Assembly (NCBI GenBank): GCA_011799875.1
Contig: CM022301.1
Span: forward strand, 209,705,888-209,769,887
Length of the DNA: 64,000 nt
Direction: 5' to 3'
DNA from: Thinopyrum elongatum
Taxonomy: Eukaryota > Streptophyta > Magnoliopsida > Poales > Poaceae
Shown here: in pieces, positions 10,849 to 21,351 of the stretch
How the letters are laid out: each line of letters starts with the position of its first letter
Numbering within the stretch: the first letter of the stretch is position 1
The notes under the pieces: generated by a model
The model's input: only the letters and a program-made list of their open reading frames with translations
What the model was told of the DNA's origin: nothing
Database searches by the model: none
Program-made: the position numbers and the translations under genes

Positions 10849-11923
10849 AGCTGACCTGCGAAAAAAATAGATACGAGGGAAAAATAGGGTAGGGTCATAA
10901 ACATGCACAGAAGCATTTTTGAATTAAAATGATTTTTTTCCGAAGGAACAGAGGAATCCATGGAGCAATTGGAAAAGATATCTTTGATAAATTTTCACCT
11001 AGCCAAGACTTGGTCAAAACTATCTAATCTTTCGAAAAGTACTTATGAACCCTAGATTGAGGAGAACTAGTACGAGGAAAAAAGCTACAAACCGTACCAG
11101 TCAGAACTTAGAGATTCCTAAAGATCTACCGCAGAGATTAAATCAAAAGAAATGGCGTCAGTATGAACTGCCCTATGAACAGAGAATGGAGTAGGAGCAG
11201 ATTCAGATCTAGGCGCCCTAACTTGGCAGCATAGATCAACTATGGCAATGCGGAGAGGAAGATTACCACACTGGCGTGATCAACCGTGACAAGACTTCAC
11301 CGGAGTTGCACGGCAAGGCACCTCGCTGGAGTTACTTCGAGCTCGGGCTCGGGATGAGGAGAATGAGGGTTTGAGGAACAAATGAGGTAGAAGACGACGG
11401 GAGGGGTATTTATAGCAAGAGAGCAGAACCACCTCTCCGAAATCCATGGCCTACAGAAGTGTGACGTTCCACATTAAACGGACGAGATCACAATCGTGGA
11501 GATCATGGGCACGTGGCAACCGTTTCCTGTGAAAAACTCGGGACAAGAGCGGGAGGCCAAAAGGTTTGAAGAAGGGCAACCGCCAAAAACAGATTAAAGT
11601 TCGAAGTTGATTTCTTTCGCGACCAAGGATGCCAAAAAGAAATTTTCTTCAGATCAAGTTGCATGTTTATGACGGACAAGATAGATTGGATGAGAAAGAA
11701 CAGAGGGATAACAGGGTCCGAAAAAAAACACTCAGCCAAGTGAAAGGAAACACAAAAGCAAACAGCTATGAGTAGTTGTTTATCGGACGAAACACAAACA
11801 CGGCGAAAAGAAAACGCAAAGACAAACTAGAGCAAATTAACACAAGGGGCGAGCACCAACAATGCAAATCTCAGGGTTCAGAATAAACAATAAGAATCCC
11901 TGAGAGAGTTCCTACAAGAGAGG
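10849..11923 (-). promoter_or_regulatory. Internal promoter and 5' leader intron candidate for the extra ORF
   Basis: Reading the minus strand: GCTATAAATACCC at 11404-11416 is a strong plant TATA box, followed by a C/T-rich untranslated-like stretch. A possible 5' splice site (GTAATC, 11261-11266) and a good 3' splice site (CTATTTTTTTCGCAG, AG at 10856-10857) would remove about 410 nt and leave 7 nt before the ATG at 10848. No coding frame is present. Where an autonomous element would have protease, integrase and reverse transcriptase, only this stretch is found. The features are seen; their function is inferred. Confidence 0.5.
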
Positions 11924-14232
11924 TTAGTTCTTTTTCGCAACCAACACTTGAGTGGGCAACGAGCATCGCTTTTTCTTAGTCAGAGCATAGACATTCCTTC
12001 GGTGAGATCTGTAGTTCGCCTGTGCATTTCGAGAGTAATCATATGAATAAGCATTTAAATTGTTTCCAGAGACATGAGCATAATGATTCGAGGAAGTACG
12101 CATGTACTCATTCTTTCAAAAGTTTGACTGAAATCCATCCGAGGAAGTTTCAGTACCAATCAGTGAATGATAACCATCTCCTCGAAGGGAATTTCTCTGC
12201 ATGTCATAACCAGATAGAATTGCAGGTTCGAGAGTTTTTCTTTTAGCAAGAACCCAACTCGTTCGTGGATATTACCCGGGAGTCCAGTTGGTTCCATCAT
12301 CGTTGATTTTTCTTTCGAAACCCAAACCTTCCTTTCGAGGGGTTTTGTGCAGTATAGACTTCTTGAGCACATCACAGAGAGTTTGATGCCCTTTGAGGCT
12401 CTTCAGCATTCCTGTCTCAAGCAAGCTCTTTAATCTGCAATTTTCATCAGATACATCAGCAAATTCCTCGGAAGATGCATTAGAAATATCATTCGTAGAT
12501 GTTGCAATATTCTCAATGACAACAGTAGATGTTTCAGCATTTGAATCAGTATTGCTACGTTCTAGGCATTTTAAGCAAGGAGGCACAAAATCATCAGGAA
12601 GCTATTCAGATTGGTCGGCGAAGAGAGAAGCTTTTTCTTTCGCAAGCACATTATGAGACTCTTTTAGTGGCTCGAGTTCTTGATTCTTGTGAAGGAGTTC
12701 ATCTGATAAACTCTCGTAGTCAACTGTAAGGGAATCATATCGGTTGGAAAGATCATCAATAGTTGAAGAAAAAGCATCATGCTCTTCGATCAACTTTTGA
12801 TTCCTCTCCATCTCTTCGACCAGTAATCCTTCGGTTTTCCTAAGATTGTTCTCAAGTTTCTCATGCTCATCTTGTTGAGATTTTGCAATCTTAACCAGCT
12901 TAGCATAGGCAATATATTCAGGAGAATATTCATTCATAGATTTTCGGTGTTTTGCTGATACCTGATCCTTTGAGGATTTTTCCTTGAGACAGACTGCGAT
13001 GGGTTCATCATCACTTGAAGCATAGTCATCAGTGTCTGATTCGAGTGAATTCTCAGATGATTCACAAGCCACGAAAGCATTGCTCCTTCCTATCCTTCTG
13101 TGAAGCTCTTCATCTTCTGATTCTGATCCTCTTCAGAATCCAGGTTCATGTCAGCGCATGCTTTGTTCAGCTGAGATATTCTCTTCATATTTGATTCTAT
13201 GGTCGGTCTAGCTTTTACGTCAGTGACTGGTCTCATCGAAGAAGATGAGGAAGATTCATTTTTCTTCGAGAGCTTAGTGTGACGATCCATTCGAGTGAAT
13301 CCATTGCCGTGAAGATACATCCATCTGTTGATTGGTTTTCTATCCCAGCAAGGATAGTCTGCGATGAGGTGACTGGACTGTTTGCATTAGAAGCACTTCA
13401 TTTCTTTCGGTGGTAATTTTCTCAAAGATTCAGGCAAGTCAAATTCGTCATCATTTGTGAGACACAAATTTTGTCTTCTGAGATCACTTAGCCTTTCTGT
13501 GAGCATTTACAGTTCCCTTGTGATGGTGTGTTGATTTTCAACATCTTCTTCTTGTGAGCTGCCATAGTGTGAATGAATTTCCCCTTCACTTTCCGAAGAA
13601 GATTCTTGATCTGCATTTTCAAGTTCCATCTTTCCTTCGTGAATGGACAACAATGTCATGACTTCGACGTAGTGAAGTTCTTCATAGTCTGGTCTTTGTT
13701 TGATTTCAGATACGATTGGATCGAAGGTTGCATGAAGAGCACTCAATAGCTTGTTGACCACATCTCTATCGGTGATATTAGTTACTCCTCGTTGATGAAG
13801 CCTTTCAACAATATTGGTCAACTGATCAGTGAGCTCCATAACACTTTCCTTACGAATACTTCTGAAACCGGCAAACATAGCACGAAGCATTTCAGTGTGG
13901 GAATCTGTTCTAGTAATGAATTCTTCATAAGCATTTTTGATGGCATCCGAGAGTTGCTTTGCAGTGTCAAGCTTTCAAAATCGAATGAAAATGTCTTTCA
14001 AGATACTTTCACAGATAATATCTTTTGCTTGTGCATTCAACCGCAGTATAGCTTTGTCATCAGAATTTGGTGCATCTGGGTGCTAAATGATATATCCATT
14101 TTCCACAATTTGCCATAGATCTATGTTGATTGCTTGAAGTCTGATTCTCATTCTTTCTTTCCAGTAGATATAGTTATTTCCATCAAAGATAGGAAACCTT
14201 TTAGAGTGCAAGGATCTACCTGCATACGACAT
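11924..14232 (-). pseudogene. Ty1/copia gag of the polymerase-less element, decayed
   Basis: Starts at the ATG at 14232, about 50 nt after the primer site. Early residues carry FPIFDGNNYIYWKERM, the opening of copia gag, then the UBN2-type capsid region (MLRAMFAGFRSIRKE at 13890). At about 13390-13345 a CCHC zinc knuckle is recognisable, but with a stop codon between its first two Cys and its last Cys position read as Tyr. A coiled-coil-like Glu/Lys/Gln region (12602-13072) follows, then a tail ending at TAA 11924-11926. At least six stops and some frameshifts prevent translation. Gag normally forms the particle shell and binds RNA. The long tail after the zinc knuckle fits Sirevirus gag. Confidence 0.8.
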
Positions 14233-14281
14233 ACTCAAAACTCCAAGGTGGTTAAACCTTTAATAAGCAGAGACAGGGAGT

Positions 14282-14297
14282 GCCTGCTCTGATACCA
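14282..14297 (-). other. Primer-binding site, tRNA-iMet type
   Basis: Minus strand reads TGGTATCAGAGCAGGC, complementary to the 3' end of the plant initiator methionine tRNA. It is two nt from the 5' LTR (14300-16002) and primes first-strand synthesis. Confidence 0.92.
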
Positions 14298-14299
14298 AT

Positions 14300-16002
14300 T
14301 GTTTGGACCGAGAGTATATCGACCAGAGGGGGTGAATGGGAGATACAAAAATTCTTTTGAATATTATGAAGTGATCCCAAACACAACTGTGGAAATAAGG
14401 TTCGATAGATACAAACTTAAACAAGCACTTTATCTAGGAACATATCTATCGATGGAAGAAGCAATGATGGTACGAGCATAAGATATCACAGGTTTGACAA
14501 TGACGATGGTAATGCAATATGCTAACAGATGCAGCAGCATGAGAGAGAAACAAAGTGAGGAACTACAATAGATAACCACGAGAAAGAACTACGACATGGT
14601 GAATGAAAACAACACAGAGAGACACACGAGATAGAACAAGTATGAGTAGTAGAGTAAGTGAATGAAATGACTACACTAAATGAGGAGAATGTAACAGAGT
14701 AAGTAACGAATGATAACAGATGATAACAACGAAAGATATGCAACAGATAATGACTGATCAGATAAACTATCGACACAGAGCACGAAAGTAAACTGCTGAA
14801 GGTAATCTAGTAAAATAGATAGAACCAGTGGTGCTCGATGGCGACAGATGAATTTGGTAGACCAGTTCACCCTTCTGCCAAAGGACTACGTCTGGTTGGA
14901 GGGGTTGTGATTTAACACAGAAGATAAACTCTCTTTGCCCTATTCTCCTTCAACTCAAAGCTGATCAGACTCCAGTTGATTTCACTCGTGGTAGATACTT
15001 GTCGGCGATCTCCAAACCTTCGGTCGACCTTTGTGAACCACAATCGCTCTTGGTTGCTGAAGATCTTGCTCGGTGAAGACAACAACTCTACAACACTCGA
15101 GCTGACAGCTATCCGTCTAGAGAGTGCACAGCTCTCAAGAGTAATAGGTACAAGAACTCTAGACTCAGAACTACTGTGATGCTAAACCACTGTCTAAGTT
15201 TTGGGCTCTTGATTTTCTTTCGGTGGATCTTAAACTCAAATCACTCGGAGAAGGAATGCTCAATCAATCTTCTCAGAAATATTAAGCGGAGCAGCCAACG
15301 GACAACGTTGGAGCGGGGTGGCTATTTATAGCCGCAGCCTTCCCTAAAGGGAAATGACCAAATTGGACATGTAGAGCAGCCAATGGCCGAACGACATGAG
15401 TCCAACGGTTAGAAATTTGAGCACAACGGTAACATTTCTTGCAGAGCAAGTAATGCTAACTCCTCAGTTCGAAAGATATCTTCTTCAGCATAAAGAACAA
15501 CGTCTACTGCTGACAAGTAATCATTCGAAACACAAAGAGATTTCTCTCAGTCTCGCATAGGTTTGGGCTAAGCATCACAGCGGATCTAAGCTTCGAGAAC
15601 CTATACCCCTCTTAATAGTATGGAGGTCCTATGACTCAAATAAATGAAAGAAGAACAACGAAATGAATACTACGTCTTCACTTTGTCTTCGACTTCCACT
15701 CGCTGTAGTCAATTCCTTCGGACACCAGTACCGAACCAATTGCTTCGCTTCAGCAATAACTTTTTGAGGGGCTAACTCCTTCACATCAATCTTCTCGTCT
15801 ACATGTTCTCAACAGATGTAGCTCATTCTTCTCTGCAAAGCAGATATTCTTTGGTGAAGTTCCTCGAACTCGACACCTTAGACAGCATTTTCTTCGGTTC
15901 TGCATGGACTATTTCTCTCTGTGTGCACTAGCAAACAAATCATTCCATGCCTGTTTCTGTCAACAATCTCCAAAACATAGGAGGGAAAATATTGCACCAA
16001 CA
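14300..16002 (-). repeat. 5' LTR of the copia element
   Basis: Aligns with 2805-4509; begins TGTTTGGACCGAG and ends GCACCAACA. The TATA-like CTATAAATAG is at 15322-15331 on the minus strand. Scattered differences between the two LTRs indicate the insertion is not very recent. Confidence 0.93.
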
Positions 16003-16330
16003 GTACTGACGGCCTAGGCAGGGAGGGAGGTGGAGCATCGAGTTACCTGGCTCGTATCCGGTAGGCTCGTCGGGGTACCTAGCTGGCTTTTATGTCAGAG
16101 AACTCGTCTTCCTGCTCGCCGAATGCTATGAAGAGTGTGGAGAAAATGGTGCAAGGAGGATATGGGGAGCGGAGGTGTGGTGCGGTTCTTGCCAGGCATC
16201 TGGCCTCGTTTAAATAGTGGGTGGACAAGAGGAGCCAACCGGCGTTGTGTTCTAATGTCAGCCGACTCGCCGAAGGCCGGGTGGCCGACACACGCGCGAG
16301 TTCAATGGAGGTAGGCGGGGCAGTCTGAAG
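16003..16330 (-). promoter_or_regulatory. Promoter-like continuation of the leftmost gypsy element
   Basis: After the right GTACT duplication the host sequence resumes. On the minus strand a TATA-like CTATTTAAAC (about 16205-16218) is followed by about 200 nt of C/T-rich leader that, with the copia insertion removed, leads straight to the ATG at 2798. This fits an LTR promoter driving the tail ORF and the downstream gag. No boundary of the LTR is visible on the right. Confidence 0.4.
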
Positions 16331-17100
16331 CCGATTGAATGCGGGGAGGAGGCGTGTTCAGTAGGGCATGCAGCGAGTGTCGCTATCTTGGCCGGTACTC
16401 TGGCTTAATGCCTGTACCAGTGAGAGGTCGCATCCGCTCTGGCACCATGTGAGAGCAAGTACTCCCTTAGGTCCTATTTTGTTTGGATATAAGAAAATCT
16501 CATTTAAGCCGCAATGGTATGCGCCTTACAACAGTACCCTCCAATCCCTTCCTCTTCTAGCACATGCACAACACGATAATTCCCATCTCTCTCTCCCATA
16601 ATCCTCATCCCTTCCCAAGGCATGCTTGCACATAGAGAGAGAGAGAGAGTTGCATTCTATGAGTAACTATTAGTAGCACGAGCCCCAACAACCTTTGTGA
16701 GAGGAAAAGGTGGGCCATATACTAGTTATTATATGAGTGGGCTATTAGGTTAGTAAGTGACATGGCAACACCATGCTCTGAGAGAGGACGACACGGTTCG
16801 CACATCGGGAGGCGCCAGCAGTGTGTCTCCTCCCTCACTGACGGCAACCACATCAATGCTGCATCGCCGCCCTTCCACGGCGGACAGGATCCGGTCGGAT
16901 CTTTCACCGCTGGTGACGAGAGAGACAATGGCTACCGCCCGTCTTATTTAGATCAAGAGAGGGTGAGAGTGTGTGAAGGGAGCAACCCTGGCTAGCAACA
17001 AGCATTGAAACTCCAACCTACGTGTATAGTGATGAATTCCATTTTTCGCTCCTTACCTTCGTGAGATCCGTTATTATAATAAAACAAATCACTACTTTAG
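16331..17100. other. Unassigned stretch with a short (AG)n tract
   Basis: No ORF with a recognisable product, no LTR ends and no terminal inverted repeats found. It contains an (AG)8 microsatellite at about 16634-16649. It may be remaining U3 of the leftmost gypsy LTR or low-copy sequence. Confidence 0.3.
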
Positions 17101-17626
17101 GTACTATTGCAAACCCATTCATATTTTGTTTTTGCATTAAACCTAGTTCATTCTAACTTCTCCATGGCTTATACCCCCCCCCCCGCGATAAAATCCATAG
17201 TTTCATCAAAATAAGCAAAACAATGCATCAAAAATAGAATCATTCATAAAACAAAACAGTTTGTAGTAATCTGAATATTGACTATACTTCTTTAACTCCA
17301 AAAATGTGAAAAATCAGGATAACAGAGGAAAATTGTATATTAATCATGTGTAAAAAATTCAGAAATTTTCCACATTCTAACAAATTTTAACAATTCTGCT
17401 ACTGGACGCAAAAGTTTCTGTTTTTTCACATAATATCATCCAAATCACCCTAAAGGCTTTACTTGGCACAAACACTAATTTAAACACAAAAACACAACCA
17501 TAACAGTAGCATAATTGTGTGCACACAAGAAAATAGAAAAATAAACAAGAAAATTAAGATAACTATTGGGTTGCCTCCCAACTAGCGCAATTGTTTTATT
17601 CCCCTAGCTAGGCATAATGCATAGTT
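17101..17626 (-). other. AT-rich 3' non-coding region of an Athila-like element
   Basis: Contains the phrase TTGGGTTGCCTCCCAA at 17568 and nearby text typical of the 3' internal region of Sabrina/WHAM/Fatima-type Triticeae gypsy elements. An 11-nt C run lies at about 17174-17184. It continues from the coding remnant at 17627-18334. Confidence 0.45.
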
Positions 17627-18334
17627 TCAAGTATTGTCATCTTTCTTCTTCTTATCCGAAGAAGTGTTTTCATTAGGAGGCTTTTCAAAGGTAATATGAA
17701 ACACATCATTCATAGAAATTCTAGCATTAACAAGTTGTCCATCTGCAAATCCCTCTTGATTATTGGCTACAATCCAAGAGTATTGTTTATTAACACTATT
17801 GAAAACTTGTTGGATTATATTCAAAGGAGGAACTTCCTTTTTAGTATTCTCATCAAAGATGTGGTCATTACAAAACAATTACCTTAACAAGTAATTGCTA
17901 CAATTATATAGGATCTCATCTATTACCATTTTTTCACGGTTCATACCATAAAATCAAAGATCTCCCTAGCTTCTTGCATTATGTGATCAAATTCATTCAT
18001 GAGGACAAGGGTAGCTATCTTCTTAGCCATAGGATTTTTTATAACCGGCAACTCATAAAACAATCTTTGCAAAGTAGGATGGGTACGAATAAATCTTCTC
18101 TCAAGTTTAAGGACAACAGCGGAAATAGCTTCGGCATAATTTTTTGTTCTTTTAAGTATAGGAGCATCATCCCAAGCCAAGGTTCCATTGCAGTTAATGA
18201 ATTCTTGGTAACACTTTTTCATATAACATTCCCTTGTCCCATCACAAAAGTTTTAGCATCAAGATTGGTAGAAATTTCAATTTTAGGAGTTTTACCAACC
18301 TCACTTTCTGCCATACCAAAATCACCCATGATAG
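17627..18334 (-). pseudogene. Extra ORF remnant of a first Athila-like gypsy element
   Basis: Minus-strand fragments in two frames: one runs MGDFGMAESEVGKTPKIEI (to about 18219), then 18222-17941 with a Leu/Ile-rich helical segment (KIATLVLMNEFDHIMQEA), then 17878-17627 ending in an acidic Lys-rich tail. They appear to belong to one protein broken by a frameshift near 18220 and stops near 17940 and 17885. I recognise it only as an ORF that recurs in Triticeae Athila-like elements; its function is unknown. Its upstream part is missing because the next element (18336) inserted at its start. Confidence 0.5.
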
Positions 18335-18335
18335 C

Positions 18336-19743
18336 TGATAACCCACAAGTATAGGGGATCGCAACAGTTTTCGAGGGTAGAGTATTCAACCCAAATTTAT
18401 TGATTCGACACAAGGGGAGCCAAAGAATATTTGCAAGTATTAGCAGCTGAGTTGTCAATTCAACCACACCTGGAGATTAATTATCTGCAGCAAAATGATC
18501 AGTAGCAAAGTAGTATGATAGTTTTGATAGTAGTAGCAACAACAATAGTAACAGAAATGGTGATAGCAATGATTTTGTAGCAAGTGTAACAGTAACGATA
18601 GCAGTAGTAACTTAGCAAAAAAAATACAAGAGAAATTCGTAGGCATTGGATCGGTGAATTTGTTGGATGATATTCATCATATAACAGTCATAACCTAGGG
18701 TGATACGGCACTAGCTCTAGTTCATAAATATAATGTAGGCATGTATTCCGTAAATAGTCATACGTGCTTATGGAAAGAACTTGCATGACATCTTTGTCCT
18801 ACCCTCCCGTGGCAGCGAGGTCCTATTGGAAACTAAGGGATATTAAGGCCTCCTTCTAATAGAGAACCGGAACAAAGCATTAACACATAGTGAATACATG
18901 AACTCCGCAAACTACGATCATCACCGGAAAGTATCCCGACTACTGTCACTCCGGGGTTTACGGATCATAACATGTAATAGGTGAATATAACTTGCAAGAT
19001 CAGATCTAGAACATAGATATAATGGTGATAACATAAATGGTTCAGATCTGAAATCATGGCACCCAGGCCCAAAGTGACAAGCATTAAGCATGGAAAGTCA
19101 TATCAACATCAATCTCATAACATAGTGGATACTAGGGATCAAGCCCTAACAAAACTAACTCGATTACATGATGAATCTCATCCAACTCCTCACCGACCAG
19201 CGAGCCTACGAAGGGATTACTCACTCCCGGTAGGGAGCACCATGGAATTGGTGATGGAGAAGGGTTGGTGATGATGTAGATCGAAGATCCCCCTCTCCGG
19301 AGCCCCAAACGAACTCCAGATCTGGCCTCCAGATGAAGAACAGGAGGCTGTGGCAGCTCCATCTCGTGAAACGTGATAATTCTTTCTCCCACATTTTTTT
19401 CTAGAAAAATAGGTATTTATGGAGTTGGATTCAGGGTCTGCGGGGCCACCAGGTGGGGACAACCCACCTGGGTGCGCCAGGAGGGGGGCGCCCTGGTGGG
19501 TTGTGCCCACCCAGGTGCTCCCCTCCGGTGGTTCTTGGCTCCAATAATTCTCTTTTATTATATAAAAAATCCTCACAAAGTTTCGTTCCAATCCGAGAAC
19601 CTTTATTTCTGCACAAAATCAACACCATGGTAGCTCTGCTGAAAACAGCGTCAGTCCGGGTTAGTTTCATTCAAATCTTGGAAATTAGAGTCCAAAACAA
19701 GAGGAAAAGTGTTAGGAAAAGTAGATACGACGGAGACATATCA
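18336..19743 (-). repeat. 3' LTR of the Athila-like element (1,408 bp)
   Basis: On the plus strand it begins TGATAACCCACAAGTATAGG and ends GGAGACATATCA. The first 900 bp match 34116-35034 closely. A TATA-like ATAAATACC lies at 19412-19420 (minus). A G/C-rich inverted repeat built on CCCACCTGG/CCAGGTGGG occurs at about 19445-19530. Confidence 0.9.
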
Positions 19744-21153
19744 ACTCCCCCAAGCTTAAACCTTTGCTTGTCCTCAAGCAATTCAGTTGATAAACTGAAA
19801 GGGAAAAATAAAAACTTTTACGAACTATTTTGCACTTGTTTACATAAATAAGCTTAAGTAGCACCCAGGTTTTCAGCAAAGATTATAACTAACCATGTCG
19901 ACAATAACTCTTAAAAATTATATTAACTCATATCAATGACATAATCAACTAGCGAGCAATAATAAGATATCTCAAATGACAACACTTTGTCAAAATAACC
20001 ATGATATAATATGACAATAGTGGTATCTTGCTAGCCCTTTCTGAGACCGCAAAACATAAATGCAGAGCACCTCCAAAGTTCAAGCAGTGACTAAACATTG
20101 TAATTCATGGTAGAAAAGATCCAGTCATGATGCATCCAACATTAGCTACACACAATGCATGAGGATGACAATAGTGCTCTCAGAATCTGGTGCTTATTTG
20201 AGAAGGTGATGACACAACATAAAAGTAAATAGATAGTCCCTTCGCAGAGGGAAGCAGTGGTTTGCAGCGGTGCCAGAGCTCAAGTTTTAAAAACAGAGGT
20301 AAATGAAATTTTGAGAAATGCACCCTTCTTGTTTACTTCGCGACCATTAGTTATCGGTATCTTCCATGTTAAACACATTAGTGGCGGTTCCCAAGCGATA
20401 AAAGTAAAGGTTTACTCCCCCTCCACCAACAAACACACTCCACGGGTGATCCGAATCCACGGGTACCGTCTATACCAACAACAATCCTGGGGGAGTTTTG
20501 TTTAATTATTTGCAATTTTGAATTTGGGACTGGGAATCCCTATTACCGCCCCTCTCATGCAAGGACGAGTGAATAAACACTCATCATGAGAATAACCCGC
20601 TTAGCATGGAAGATACTGACTACCTCCTGTCACTCTATGAAAAATCCAGGCACACAAAAAGGATATTTATTTGAAGTTTTTAGAGGTGGCACATACAAAT
20701 TTACTTAGAACGGCAGGGTAATACCGCATATAGGTAGGTATGGTGGACTCATCTGGAATAACTTGGGTTTCAGGATTTTGATGCACAAGCAGTATTCCCG
20801 CTTAATACAGGCGAAGGCTAGCAAATAGGTTGAGAAGTGGCCAGCTAGAGAGCGAAAACGGTCATGAACATGCATTATGCGTAAGTAACATTGGATACTA
20901 GCATGAGTAGGATATGAAACACCATGAACATAAATATCATAGAGGCTATGTTGGTTTTGATTCAACTACATGCATGAACATGTGCCAAGTCAAGCCACTC
21001 AAACATTCAGAGGAGGATACCATATCATCATACTACATCACAATCATCTTAACGCGATGTTGACTTCCAAGATAAATCATTATCCACTCCTAGCAACTTA
21101 AGCATGGCATGAGAAATTATAATCTCTAAGGGTCATTGCAAACATGTTTAATC
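19744..21153 (-). other. Polypurine tract and 3' non-coding internal region
   Basis: The minus strand reads AAGCTTGGGGGAGT directly against the LTR (19744-19757), giving the element's orientation. Beyond it, no ORF on either strand has coding character; the sequence is AT-rich. It is cut at 21153 by the LINE and resumes at 28773. Confidence 0.7.
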
Positions 21154-21170
21154 ATAATAGGCTGAACCCT
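21154..21170. repeat. LINE target-site duplication (left; right copy 28756-28772)
   Basis: ATAATAGGCTGAACCCT on the left and ATAATAGGCTGAATCCT on the right, 17 bp with one C-to-T difference. The long, variable size is typical of target-primed reverse transcription. Confidence 0.93.
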
Positions 21171-21351
21171 AAGCTAAGTCATCCTCTCCACAAGTGGTAT
21201 CAGGGGACGTAGAAGAGTTGATCAACATTCCGCTCCTCTAGGCAGCCCTAGGCACTGCGCCGGTGGCCACTCCGGCCCCGGCGGCCACCACACCTCTGCT
21301 CCTTGCCACTCCGGCGGGGGGCGGCCACACTGTTGAGAGGAGGTTGAGGAG

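Larger units (their letters stand above)
2805..16002 (-). mobile_element. Ty1/copia element, polymerase-less, Sirevirus/Maximus-like (13.2 kb)
   Basis: LTRs of 1,705 bp (2805-4509) and 1,703 bp (14300-16002) bracket an internal region read on the minus strand. A tRNA-iMet primer site lies next to the right LTR and a polypurine tract next to the left LTR, so the right LTR is the 5' one. The order is LTR, gag (14232 to 11924), leader with promoter-like sequence, long extra ORF (10848 to 7243), non-coding 3' region, LTR. No protease, integrase or reverse-transcriptase motif was found. The large extra ORF and a repeated purine tract point to the Sirevirus lineage; that assignment is inferred. It must depend on an autonomous partner for mobility. 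A solo LTR (5434-7144) is nested inside. Confidence 0.85.

Noticed and set aside
16757..16995. Overlapping plus-strand ORFs of 64 and 77 codons in the unassigned stretch
   Set aside because: Short, without recognisable motif, and matched by an equally long ORF on the other strand.
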